A stretch of 18,532 bases of DNA from an uncultured Verrucomicrobia subdivision 3 bacterium (GTDB taxonomy: Bacteria > Verrucomicrobiota > Verrucomicrobiia > Limisphaerales > UBA11358). This document shows positions 1 to 7,730 of the stretch, in pieces (the stretch's first letter is position 1; each line of letters opens with the position of its first letter). A program made the position numbers and the translations under genes. Below the pieces are notes generated by a model. That model did no database searches. It was not told the DNA's origin and was given only the letters and a program-made list of their open reading frames with translations. Location: assembly GCA_903861445.1 (NCBI GenBank), contig CAIOUK010000194.1:1-18532 (forward strand). The letters run 5' to 3'.

Positions 1-26
1 CCAGCCCAATCCGCCAGCATAGTGCC

Positions 27-2234
27 GTGGCTGACAACCAAAACGTCCCGCTCGTCGTTGACCTCGACGGCACGCTCATCCGCACCGACATGATGTGGGA
101 GTCGCTCTCGCGCCTGCTGCGACGCAATCCGCTGGCCATTTTTCAAATCCTGTTCTGGTGGACGCGCGGCCGGGCGTTGCTGAAACAAAAACTCGCCGCC
201 CGCGTCACAGTGGATCCCGCCTCCCTGCCCTACCACGAAAAATTTCTTGCGTGGCTGCGGACCGAAAAAAATTCCGGTCGCAAAATCATTCTGGCCACGG
301 CGTCCGATTTGAAAATGGCGCAGCCCATCGCCGACCATGTCGGTTTGTTCGACGAAGTGCTCGCCAGCGACGGCCAAACGAATCTCCGCAGCGAAAACAA
401 ATTGCGGGCGCTGACAGAAAAATTCGGCCCGCGCGGCTTTGATTACGCCGGCAATTCCACCGCCGATTTCGCTGTGTGGCGCGGTTCGCGGCAGGCGGTG
501 GTCGTCAACGCCAGTCGCCGCGTTCTGCGCGAGGCCGCCCGTTGCACGCAACTCGGCCCGACGTTCTGCGACGATTTTTCCGCCGTGGCCGTGGCCAAAA
601 GTGTTGGCACTGAACTCTTCTGGCGCAGTGGCTATCTGGTCGCCATCGTGGCCGGCTTGCTGCTGGCGAGCGCGTTTCCAAATTTCAATCTCGCCGGCTT
701 CGCGTGGATTGCGCCGGCACTGATAATTTTTGCCGCCGCCGGCAAATCGCGTTGGGATGCCTTTCGCGTCGGCTATGTCGCCGGGCTGACGTTCTGGCTG
801 GCGTCGCTTTACTGGCTGTGGAATATGCCGGTGCCCGCCGGTTTCCGACTGCTGGGCTGGATTTCCTTGTGCGCGTATCTCGCCCTCTACCCAGCGGCGT
901 GGACGTGTCTGGTCGCACGGTTTAAGTGGAGTAACTCCAATTGGCTCGGCCGCTTTCTTTGGTCGCTGACCGGCGCGGCGGTTTGGGTGGCACTGGAATT
1001 TTTGCGCGGCTGGTTGTTCACCGGCTTTCCGTGGAACGATCTCGGCGTCTCGCAGTTCAAACTGACGCCGCTCATCCAAATCGCCGCCATCACGGGTGTT
1101 CACGGCGTCTCGTTTCTCGTGGCGTGGTTTTCCCTCGCGCTGTTTTCCGCCGCGCAAATGGTTTTGCAAAATCCCGCCCGACGTTTTGTCTGGCAGGCGG
1201 AAATCGCCCTGCCTTTGTGCACAGTAATGTTTTGTTATCTCGGTGGATTTTTTGCCATGAATCACGTCGCGGCGCCTTCTGACCAAACGTTGCGCGTCAC
1301 GCTGATTCAACCCAGCGAGCCGCAGACTTTGATCTGGTCGGCAAGTGAAGATGCGCGTCGTTTCAACCGTCTGCTGACACAATCCCAAGCCGCACTGACC
1401 AATCACACCGACCTCCTGCTCTGGCCGGAATCCGCCGTGCCACCGATGAACGACTCGATTTATCAGGCCATCAACCAATTCGTCCGCTCGAATCGGGTCT
1501 GGCTAATTCTGAACGCGGATGACGTCGAGTTTCATTCCGACGCGACGAACTATTTCAACGCCGCCTTTTTGATCAGTCCCGAAGGTCGCTGGCAGCAGCG
1601 ATACCACAAACGCCGGCTGGTTATCTTTGGCGAATATGTGCCGCTCACCGACCAGCTCCCCTTTCTGAAATGGCTCACGCCCATCAGCGGTGGCTGGACG
1701 CCGGGCGACCAGTCCGGACAGTTTGAGATAACTCAGCTTACCGGCGAGCCACAGCAGATAATAACTCTCGTTGGCACAAATGAAATTTCCGCTACCAAGA
1801 ATCATCCAACAATTAAAGCCTCGCCACTCATCTGCTTCGAAGACGTGTTTGCCGGACTGGGTCGCGACGCCGCCCAAGAAGATACAGATTTTTTGGTAAA
1901 CCTGACCAACGACGGCTGGTTTGGTGAAAGCGCCGAGCAATGGCAGCACGCCGCCGCCGCCATTTTTGGGGCCGTGGAAAACAACCGGCCGCTGATCCGC
2001 TGCGCCAACAACGGTGTCAGTTGCCTGATTGATTCACACGGCCGGGTGCGCCAGCTTATTTCCAACCAAGCTGGAGATATTCATGCTCGCGGCGCATTGA
2101 CGATTGAAATCCCCCTGACCACGAATCGTCCGCCAACTTATTACCATCGGCACGGTAACTGGTTTTCCTGGAGCTGCGTCGGCTTGGGTGCAATAAGTCT
2201 CTTAAGATGCTTTCGGCAACGACAGTTAGCTTGA
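27..2234 (+). CDS. lnt: HAD phosphatase domain fused to apolipoprotein N-acyltransferase
   Basis: Two domains in one 735-residue frame. Residues about 8-190 are a HAD-type phosphatase: DLDGT with D12 and D14, ILATASD as motif II, and GNSTADFAVW as the acidic motif. From about residue 200 the protein is apolipoprotein N-acyltransferase (Lnt), the inner-membrane enzyme that N-acylates the N-terminal cysteine of lipoproteins: several hydrophobic segments, then a nitrilase-like domain. The expected catalytic triad is visible as E468 (in WPESAVP), K528 (in YHKRRL) and C603 (in PLICFED), and the NLTNDGWFGES stretch is typical of Lnt. Family Lnt proteins are roughly 500 residues, so the HAD part accounts for the extra length. 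This HAD type is better known to me fused to UbiA-like prenyltransferases. The GTG start is the first in the window, but the frame stays open to the window edge, so the true start could lie upstream. About 30 residues before C603 (roughly 570-597) are longer than usual for the family. Confidence 0.88.
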   Translation: MADNQNVPLVVDLDGTLIRTDMMWESLSRLLRRNPLAIFQILFWWTRGRALLKQKLAARVTVDPASLPYHEKFLAWLRTEKNSGRKIILATASDLKMAQPIADHVGLFDEVLASDGQTNLRSENKLRALTEKFGPRGFDYAGNSTADFAVWRGSRQAVVVNASRRVLREAARCTQLGPTFCDDFSAVAVAKSVGTELFWRSGYLVAIVAGLLLASAFPNFNLAGFAWIAPALIIFAAAGKSRWDAFRVGYVAGLTFWLASLYWLWNMPVPAGFRLLGWISLCAYLALYPAAWTCLVARFKWSNSNWLGRFLWSLTGAAVWVALEFLRGWLFTGFPWNDLGVSQFKLTPLIQIAAITGVHGVSFLVAWFSLALFSAAQMVLQNPARRFVWQAEIALPLCTVMFCYLGGFFAMNHVAAPSDQTLRVTLIQPSEPQTLIWSASEDARRFNRLLTQSQAALTNHTDLLLWPESAVPPMNDSIYQAINQFVRSNRVWLILNADDVEFHSDATNYFNAAFLISPEGRWQQRYHKRRLVIFGEYVPLTDQLPFLKWLTPISGGWTPGDQSGQFEITQLTGEPQQIITLVGTNEISATKNHPTIKASPLICFEDVFAGLGRDAAQEDTDFLVNLTNDGWFGESAEQWQHAAAAIFGAVENNRPLIRCANNGVSCLIDSHGRVRQLISNQAGDIHARGALTIEIPLTTNRPPTYYHRHGNWFSWSCVGLGAISLLRCFRQRQLA

Positions 2235-2257
2235 ATCCGGCGGGTAGATAAGTTGAG

Positions 2258-2274
2258 GTTGCCAAACTGGCAAC
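2258..2274. promoter_or_regulatory. Operator-like palindrome over the -35 box
   Basis: GTTGCC (2258-2263) and GGCAAC (2269-2274) form an exact 6-bp inverted repeat with a 5-bp spacer, covering the proposed -35 hexamer. A second exact inverted repeat, GTTAG/CTAAC at 2285-2298, covers the -10 and start region. Such placement is typical of a repressor site. The binding protein is unknown; autoregulation by the downstream basic protein is only a possibility. Confidence 0.4.
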
Positions 2275-2287
2275 AGTTATCTATGTT
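2259..2287 (+). promoter_or_regulatory. Sigma-70-like promoter of the small basic-protein gene
   Basis: TTGCCA (2259-2264, five of six to the -35 consensus) lies 17 bases before TATGTT (2282-2287, four of six to the -10 consensus). This would place transcription start near 2294, about 10 bases ahead of the ATG at 2304. No clear Shine-Dalgarno precedes that ATG, which fits a very short leader. Assigned by eye only. Confidence 0.45.
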
Positions 2288-2303
2288 AGCCGCCTAACTC
2301 CTT

Positions 2304-2690
2304 ATGAATAACGATCCACTAAAACAATACGTTGCTCTGCGCCAGTCTCTGCTCGCGGAGAAATCCAAACTCGAAACCCGCCTTGCCGCCATCAATCAGG
2401 CATTGAATAGCGTCGCCAAAGCCGTTTCAGTTACCAAGCCGGTGGCGAAGGCCAAGAAAAAAATCAGCGCCGCCGGTCGCGCCCGCATTGCCGCGGCGCA
2501 GAAAGCGCGCTGGGCCAAGATCAAAGGCCAAGCCAAAGCCGCGCCCGCCGCGAAGGTAAAGGTCGCCGCCAAAACCGCCGCCAAGCCGGTGGTAAAAGCC
2601 AAACGCAAAATGAGCGCCGCTGGTCGCGCGCGCATCATTGCCGCCCAGAAAGCGCGTTGGGCTAAGATCAAGGCGGAAAAGAAAGCCTGA
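2304..2690 (+). CDS. Small Lys/Ala-rich protein with two KARWAKIK repeats, possibly DNA-binding
   Basis: A 128-residue protein. Residues about 1-35 look like a helix or short coiled coil (PLKQYVALRQSLLAEKSKLE). The rest is rich in Lys, Ala and Arg and contains the same module twice: SAAGRARIAAAQKARWAKIK and SAAGRARIIAAQKARWAKIK, separated by an Ala/Lys/Val linker. Composition and repeats resemble bacterial histone H1-like tails, which suggests nucleic-acid or nucleoid binding; I do not recognise a named family. The ATG start follows a good promoter at 10 bases, and a strong terminator follows the stop, so the gene appears to be its own transcription unit between lnt and the convergent recN. 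Confidence 0.75.
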   Translation: MNNDPLKQYVALRQSLLAEKSKLETRLAAINQALNSVAKAVSVTKPVAKAKKKISAAGRARIAAAQKARWAKIKGQAKAAPAAKVKVAAKTAAKPVVKAKRKMSAAGRARIIAAQKARWAKIKAEKKA

Positions 2691-2710
2691 ATAAACTAAT
2701 TCAAACAATT

Positions 2711-2738
2711 AATCCCCGGCTCCGGCCGGGGATTTTTT
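2711..2738 (+). terminator. Rho-independent terminator between the basic-protein gene and recN
   Basis: AATCCCCGGC (2711-2720) pairs exactly with GCCGGGGATT (2725-2734) over a TCCG loop and runs directly into six T residues on the plus strand. It ends the gene that stops at 2690 and touches the recN stop codon on the other strand. The minus-strand side has fewer T residues, so termination of recN there would be weaker. Confidence 0.88.
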
Positions 2739-4455
2739 ATTTCAGCAAGGCCTCGGCATGCTGGCGGGCCGCCGCGCTTTGACCGCCCAGCATCCGGGCG
2801 AGTTCAGTCACGCGCGATTTTTTATCGAGCAGTCTGATTTCGGAGATCGTCCGGCCATTGGCCACCAACTTGGTCACAACATAATGCGCGTCCGCCGGCG
2901 CGGCCACTTGCGGCAAATGTGTGATGCAAAACACCTGACGTTTTGCGGCAATCTGGCGCATCTTCTCGCCAACCGCATTCGCCGTTTCGCCGCCGACGTT
3001 CGCGTCCACTTCATCGAACACTAAAACGGGAATTTCATCCTCCGCCGCCAGCACGGTCTTGAGCGCCAACATCACGCGCGCCATTTCGCCGGATGATGCA
3101 ATCGCCCGTAGCGGCTTGGCTGGCTCGCCCGGATTCGGCGCGAACTGGAATTCAATTTCGTCGAAACCGTTTGACTTGATGGTAGGAAACGACGTGAGGA
3201 GTCTCTGACTTTCTTTTGATTTGAGACTCGTCACCTCGTCTCCTACAAAATCAGTTTTAAGCGACACGTCAAACTTGCTTTGCTTGAAGCCCAAATCTTC
3301 GAGCTGTTGGCTGACGGCTTTAGCGAGCTGTGGAATCACTTTCTTCCGTGCAGCGGTCAGTTTTTTACCGGCGGCTTGAATTTCCGTATCCAGTTTTTCC
3401 AGAGCCGCATTCAGTCGAGCCAGTTCCGCGTCGCGGCTTTCGAGTGACTGTAATTTCTGTTTCGCTTCGTCGCCGAACGCGATGACCTCGGGGATGGTCG
3501 CACCGTATTTGCGCTTGAGCGTGTGCATTAGATTGAGTCGCTCTTCCAATTCCGCAAGCCGCGCTGGATCCACGTCCACCTTGTCGGCGTAGCGCGACAG
3601 CTCCGTCTGCAATTCGCGCAACGTCTCGCCTGCCTGCGCGTGCAGCGCGACCAGATTTCCCGCGCCGGCATCCACGCGCTGAAGCTCAGCCAGCACCCGG
3701 CCAATCACGCCAGATTGCGTGAGCAAAGAACTTTCGCTTTCGCCCAACGCGTCGAGCGCGGCTTGGCTTAACTGAAGTAATTTCGCCGCGTTGCTCGCGC
3801 GATTAAATTCAGCTTCCACCTCGGCATCCTCGCCTTCCTTCAAGCGGGCGGTGGAAATTTCCTGAACTTGAAAGCGCAACAAATCCAACTGCTGCGCGTA
3901 AGTTTTTTCATCCACGATGAGCGCGGATTTCTCGCCGGCCAAAACGGCGCGGCGGCGGATGAGTTCGCCAAACGCTTCCCGCTCCTTTTCCAAGCCGCCG
4001 AAGGCATCGAGAATCAAAAGCTGTTTGCCCGCGTGCAGCAACGACTGGTGATCGTGCGGACCGTGCATATCCACCAGCCATTCGCCGATGGTCGACAGCG
4101 TGGCGAGCGTGGTGGCGGAACCGTTGACGAACTGGCGATTCGTGCCCGCGCTGGTGAAGGTGCGTTTGAGGACGAGCTGGTTATCTTCGCACGGTTCCAG
4201 ACCGTTTTCTTCAAGAAAGTTTTTCAGCGGCGCGCGAAGTTTTTTGACATCGAACTTGGCTTCGACGGAACAGCTTTCTTCGCCGCTGCGGATGAGTGTG
4301 CGGTCGGCGCGTTCGCCCAAAACCAGATTCAGGGCGCCGATGATGATGGACTTGCCCGCGCCGGTTTCGCCGGTGATGACGTTGCAACCGGGCTGGAGTT
4401 CCAGCGTGAGGTCGCTCACGAGGGCGAGATTTTTTATGCGCAGCGTCGTCAACAT
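2737..4455 (-). CDS. recN: DNA repair ATPase RecN
   Basis: An SMC-like ATPase of double-strand break repair. The 572-residue frame begins MLTTLRIKNLALV, matching the usual RecN start, so ATG 4455 is preferred to the GTG six codons upstream. Walker A is GETGAGKS (residues 29-36). The middle is a long heptad-rich coiled coil with RecN-type arms, and the C-terminal half carries an ABC signature-like ASSGEMARVMLALK and Walker B VLVFDEVDANVGG. The signature reads SSGE where SGGE is usual. Residues 404-425 are encoded by a 66-bp palindromic insertion (3181-3246) in a stretch that normally varies in length, just before the conserved EFQFAPNPGEP block; without it the length is close to the family norm of about 550. 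A single gene, convergent with the basic-protein gene. A periodic CACAGAT array lies just upstream of the start. Confidence 0.95.
   Translation of the reverse strand: MLTTLRIKNLALVSDLTLELQPGCNVITGETGAGKSIIIGALNLVLGERADRTLIRSGEESCSVEAKFDVKKLRAPLKNFLEENGLEPCEDNQLVLKRTFTSAGTNRQFVNGSATTLATLSTIGEWLVDMHGPHDHQSLLHAGKQLLILDAFGGLEKEREAFGELIRRRAVLAGEKSALIVDEKTYAQQLDLLRFQVQEISTARLKEGEDAEVEAEFNRASNAAKLLQLSQAALDALGESESSLLTQSGVIGRVLAELQRVDAGAGNLVALHAQAGETLRELQTELSRYADKVDVDPARLAELEERLNLMHTLKRKYGATIPEVIAFGDEAKQKLQSLESRDAELARLNAALEKLDTEIQAAGKKLTAARKKVIPQLAKAVSQQLEDLGFKQSKFDVSLKTDFVGDEVTSLKSKESQRLLTSFPTIKSNGFDEIEFQFAPNPGEPAKPLRAIASSGEMARVMLALKTVLAAEDEIPVLVFDEVDANVGGETANAVGEKMRQIAAKRQVFCITHLPQVAAPADAHYVVTKLVANGRTISEIRLLDKKSRVTELARMLGGQSAAARQHAEALLK
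3181..3246. repeat. 66-bp palindromic element inserted in frame in recN
   Basis: The left arm (about 3181-3205, beginning GGTAGGA) and right arm (3223-3246, ending TCCTAC) pair over a 17-base A/T-rich loop. Comparing 26-base arms including one flanking base, 22 positions match. On the recN strand it encodes 22 residues (VGDEVTSLKSK then ESQRLLTSFPT) without a stop, exactly 66 bp, so the frame is kept. Its length, long stem, in-frame placement and repeat-like ends suggest a mobile palindrome like the Rickettsia palindromic elements in concept. No second copy was found in this window. Confidence 0.7.
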
Positions 4456-4468
4456 GGCCAAATTTTGT

Positions 4469-4500
4469 GCCACAGATAAACACAGATGGGCACAGATGCA
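4469..4500. repeat. Periodic array: three 10-bp CACAGAT units upstream of recN
   Basis: After GC, the plus strand reads CACAGATAAA, CACAGATGGG, CACAGATGCA at 4471-4500, a perfect 10-bp period. It begins 13 bases upstream of the recN ATG. It belongs to the same loose family as arrays at 10931, 12340, 13851 and 17289, all starting with CCRC and repeating CACRRA-like units. Confidence 0.75.
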
Positions 4501-4512
4501 AAAAAGAAATTT

Positions 4513-4578
4513 ATTCGCTGAATTTCCGGCTTCTGCTAATCTGGCGTAGCATGGCGTTTGAATTTATCTTTCTCGGCA
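4513..4578 (+). repeat. Left copy of the 66-bp direct repeat flanking the sulfatase genes
   Basis: 4513-4578 matches 7731-7796 at 60 of 66 positions without gaps; all six differences are transitions. The repeat covers the region upstream of the MBL-fold gene plus its first nine codons. A GCTAAT hexamer (4535-4540), present in both copies, could be a -10 element, but no convincing -35 box was seen. Confidence 0.88.
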
Positions 4579-4601
4579 TTCCAAAGCTATTCCAGTTTTA
4601 A
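4551..4601 (+). pseudogene. 5' remnant of the MBL-fold hydrolase gene (16-codon mini-ORF)
   Basis: ATG 4551 opens a 16-residue frame, MAFEFIFLGIPKLFQF, ending in TAA at 4599. Its first nine residues match the start of the intact MBL-fold protein at 7769 (MAFEFTFLG) except for one Ile/Thr change, after which similarity ends. It is therefore a truncated duplicate of that gene's 5' end. Its stop lies one base before an ATG at 4603 that is in frame with the sulfatase, so it could still act as a short upstream ORF. Confidence 0.72.
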
Positions 4602-4668
4602 AATGAAACCTAGGACGACTGAAGAACGTCCAAAGCCTAACCCACCAAAGCATCGGATTAAAGAAGCC

Positions 4669-6201
4669 ATGAATAAAATCACAAATCTTGTTTTTACTAT
4701 TTTGCTGCTGGCTTTACCGGCGGCGTTGCTGGCCGCTGACGCCACGCTCGTCAAACCTAACATCGTTTTCATTTTGGCTGATGACATTGGTTACGGTGAT
4801 TTTGGTTGCTACGGCGCGACCAAAGTCCAGACGCCCAACATTGACCGGCTCGCGGCGCAAGGCTTGCGCTTCACTGATGCGCATTCGATGGCTTCCGTCT
4901 GCACGCCCTCCCGGTATTCCATCCTGACCGGCGAATACGCCTTCCGCAAAAAAGGCACCGGCATTGCCAGCGGCATCGAAGGCCTGCTTATTGACACGCA
5001 CCGCACGAGCGTTCCTTCGCTGCTGAAACGCGCCGGCTACACCACCGGCATCGTCGGCAAATGGCACCTCGGTCTCGGCTCCAAGCCCACCGATTATAAC
5101 CACGATATCAAACCCGGCCCGCTGGAACTTGGCTTCGATTACGCGTGGATTATTCCCGCCACCGGCGACCGCGTTCCGTGCGTCTGGGTCGAGAACCACC
5201 ATGTTGTCAACCTCGATCCCGCCGACCCGATCGCGCTCGACTACAGCGTCAAACGCGGTGAGCCCGAATCTTTCATCCATGGCATCCCGCGCATTGGCCG
5301 GCAAACCGGCGGCAAGGCTGCAATCTGGGACGACGAAAATATTTCCACCGTCATCGCGGCGAAAAGCTGCGCGTTCATCGAACTACATAAAAACGAACCT
5401 TTCTTCCTTGAAGTGGCGACCCACAACATCCATGTCCCGCGCGTGCCGAACCCGAAGTTTCGCGGCCAGAGCCAATGTGGCGTTCGCGGCGATGTCATCG
5501 TCGAGTTGGACTGGACCGTGGCCCAGGTGCTCGCCAAACTCGACGAGTTGAAACTGGCCGACAACACGCTCGTCATCCTCACCAGCGATAATGGCGGCAT
5601 CCTCGACAACAACGGCCCCGACACGGTGCACGGCATCGGTTCCCTCGCCGCCGTCAACGGCCACCAATGCAACGGCGTCTTGCGCGGAACCAAGAGCACC
5701 ATTTGGGAAGGCGGCACGCGCTTGCCGATGATTACCCGCTGGCCCGGCCACGTTCAGCCCGGCGTGTCCGACGCGTTGGTCTGTCAGGTAGATCTGTTGG
5801 CCAGTTTCGCCGCGCTCACCGGCCAGAAACTTGCGCCCACTGACGCTCCCGACAGCTACAACATTCTCCCGGCCTTGCTCGGCCAAAAAACCGACACCCC
5901 TTGTCGCGACTATCTCGTGGAACAAAACAACGATGGCTCCGCGCTCGCCCTGCGTCATAACCAGTGGAAATATATTCCGGGACACAACGGTGGCAAATCC
6001 GGTCGCCGCAAGTTGGCCAAGCCCGAACAACCCTCCGAGGTTGTGGCCGACCACGACCTCCCGCCTCCGGCTGGTGAACTCTACAATCTCGCTACTGATT
6101 TGAGCGAAACCAAGAACATCGCCGCCGCGCATCCTGACATCGTCGCGGAAATGTCTGCCAAACTTGCAGAAATCAGAACCAACAAAAAAAGCCGCCCATG
6201 A
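4669..6201 (+). CDS. Secreted formylglycine-dependent sulfatase
   Basis: A 510-residue alkaline-phosphatase-superfamily sulfatase that hydrolyses sulfate esters, probably of a polysaccharide. Residues 1-23 are a signal peptide (MNKITNLVFTILLLALPAALL, cleavage near LAADA). D38 and D39 in ILADDIGYGD are expected calcium ligands. C78 in CTPSR is the sulfatase signature cysteine converted to formylglycine. VGKWHLG and TSDNGG are further active-site motifs. No maturase (FGE or anSME) is in the window. ATG 4669 is preferred because it starts the signal peptide directly; an in-frame ATG at 4603 would add 22 charged residues in front of it. The stop overlaps the next sulfatase's start by four bases, implying coupled translation. 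Substrate and subfamily cannot be read from the sequence. Confidence 0.93.
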   Translation: MNKITNLVFTILLLALPAALLAADATLVKPNIVFILADDIGYGDFGCYGATKVQTPNIDRLAAQGLRFTDAHSMASVCTPSRYSILTGEYAFRKKGTGIASGIEGLLIDTHRTSVPSLLKRAGYTTGIVGKWHLGLGSKPTDYNHDIKPGPLELGFDYAWIIPATGDRVPCVWVENHHVVNLDPADPIALDYSVKRGEPESFIHGIPRIGRQTGGKAAIWDDENISTVIAAKSCAFIELHKNEPFFLEVATHNIHVPRVPNPKFRGQSQCGVRGDVIVELDWTVAQVLAKLDELKLADNTLVILTSDNGGILDNNGPDTVHGIGSLAAVNGHQCNGVLRGTKSTIWEGGTRLPMITRWPGHVQPGVSDALVCQVDLLASFAALTGQKLAPTDAPDSYNILPALLGQKTDTPCRDYLVEQNNDGSALALRHNQWKYIPGHNGGKSGRRKLAKPEQPSEVVADHDLPPPAGELYNLATDLSETKNIAAAHPDIVAEMSAKLAEIRTNKKSRP

Positions 6202-7619
6202 AATTGCAAATCGCAAGCATCAGTCTGTTGCTCGGCTTGCTCGCCGCGCCCGTGTCATTGCTCCACGCCGCAGACAAACCCAATATCATTTTCATTCTGG
6301 CCGATGATGCGGGTATCGGGGATTTTTCGGCTTACGGTTGCAAATATGGCACGACGCCGAACATTGACCGGCTCGCGCAGGAAGGCATGAAATTCACTCG
6401 GGCCTACAGCGGCAACGCCGTGTGCGCGCCGTCGCGCTGCGTGCTGATGACCGGACAGGATCCCGGTCACGCCGTGTTCCGCGCCAATGGTGAGCAACAC
6501 AACAAATCGGACGGCGTGGTGGGGAAACTGCATTTGCCGGCGGATCAAATGACGGTTGCGCGGCTGTTGCACGATGCGGGTTATGCGACCGGCGGTTTTG
6601 GCAAATGGGGGCTGGGCAATCCCGGCACGGTCGGCGTGCCGGAGAAGCTGGGGTTCGACGTTTTCTTCGGCTATTACGACCAAGTTCACGCGCATAATTA
6701 TTTCACCGACTATCTGGTCAGCAACAGCGTCAGCATTCCCATCCAGCAGTCCGGCAAAAAAACTTGGGCGGATTATTCCGCTACGCGGATCGCAAACGAA
6801 ACGATCAAGTTCATCGAGGCCAACAAGGATCATCCGTTCTTTTGTTACGCGGCCTGGACACCGCCGCACGGCGATTATGTTATTCCGGACACCGCGCCCT
6901 ATACGGCCAAGCCGTGGTCGCAGGTTGACAAAAATTATGCCGCGATGGTCAAGCTGGACGACACAGATGTGGGCCGTGTGCTACAGAAGTTGAAAGACCT
7001 CGGGCTGGACGACAAGACCATCGTCATTTTCAGTTCCGACAACGGTGCCAACCCGGAATTCATCAAGGAGCTGGGCAGCACCGGCGGTTATCGGGGTCAC
7101 AAACGTCTGCTCTACGAGGGCGGCATCCGCACGCCGTTCCTCGTGCGCTGGCCGGGACACATTCAGCCTAGTTCGACCAATGACGTGCTGACCGGGTTCG
7201 TGGATTTTCTGCCGACCGTGGCGGATTTGATTGGCGTGCCCGCGCCCAAAGGAATCAATGGCATTTCCATTTTGCCGTCATTGCTCGGACGGGAACATCA
7301 GGTGCGTCCGACGCCGCTCTACTTTGAAATCTACGAGCCATTCTTTCAGCAATCCGTGCGGCTGGGCGATTGGAAAGGTTATCGCACTGGCACTGAAGAT
7401 CCGCTGGAACTTTACGACCTCAAAACCGATCCAACGGAAGCAAACAACATCGCCGCCGCGCATCCCGACATCGTCAAACAAATCGAGGACATCATGGCGG
7501 CGGAACACATACCGTCGCCGCATTACACCACGCCACTGCACAAAGGCAAGGGCAAGGCTGGCCAAGGTAAAAAACCAAAGAAAAATGCGTCGCTCGCCGA
7601 TCTGCTGGATGACAAATAA
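6198..7619 (+). CDS. Second secreted formylglycine-dependent sulfatase
   Basis: A 473-residue sulfatase distinct in sequence from its neighbour. The signal peptide covers residues 1-25 (ISLLLGLLAAPVSLLHAA). Metal ligands D36 and D37 lie in ILADDAGIGD, and the formylglycine cysteine is C76 in CAPSR. FGKWGLGNPG replaces the more usual GKWHLG (GKW kept, His to Gly), and SSDNGANPE supplies the later metal-binding motif. The protein ends in a Lys/Gly-rich tail (HKGKGKAGQGKKPKKN) beyond the catalytic domain. The ATGA overlap with the preceding gene (6198-6201) points to one transcript and coupled translation. Both proteins should act in the periplasm or outside the cell; sequential action on one sulfated glycan is an inference from the pairing. 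Confidence 0.93.
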   Translation: MKLQIASISLLLGLLAAPVSLLHAADKPNIIFILADDAGIGDFSAYGCKYGTTPNIDRLAQEGMKFTRAYSGNAVCAPSRCVLMTGQDPGHAVFRANGEQHNKSDGVVGKLHLPADQMTVARLLHDAGYATGGFGKWGLGNPGTVGVPEKLGFDVFFGYYDQVHAHNYFTDYLVSNSVSIPIQQSGKKTWADYSATRIANETIKFIEANKDHPFFCYAAWTPPHGDYVIPDTAPYTAKPWSQVDKNYAAMVKLDDTDVGRVLQKLKDLGLDDKTIVIFSSDNGANPEFIKELGSTGGYRGHKRLLYEGGIRTPFLVRWPGHIQPSSTNDVLTGFVDFLPTVADLIGVPAPKGINGISILPSLLGREHQVRPTPLYFEIYEPFFQQSVRLGDWKGYRTGTEDPLELYDLKTDPTEANNIAAAHPDIVKQIEDIMAAEHIPSPHYTTPLHKGKGKAGQGKKPKKNASLADLLDDK

Positions 7620-7730
7620 TTGTCAGTTGTCAATCCAGCCAAACCTAGCGTTGGCGACAAGGGCAAAAAAAACGGCGGCGTTTCGACCGCATCCAAGGCC
7701 AGCGAATGAAACCGATCTAAAATGATTTTC
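7620..7730. other. Non-coding stretch after the sulfatases
   Basis: No convincing gene or terminator. In the sulfatase frame, translation past the TAA would continue for about 22 codons (NPAKPSVGDKGKKNGGVS and onward) to a TGA at 7707-7709, resembling another Lys-rich tail. This could be a former C-terminal extension cut by a newer stop, or chance. It ends at the right-hand direct-repeat copy. Confidence 0.4.

Noticed and set aside
2285..2298. GTTAG and GCCTAAC near the basic-protein start as an integron attC site
   Set aside because: The two motifs are only four bases apart, far shorter than any attC site, and GTTAGCC does not fit the GTTRRRY core.
4469..4500. Short regular repeats as a CRISPR array
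   Set aside because: Units of 8-11 bp with almost no spacer and no cas genes nearby; the pattern is a simple periodic array.
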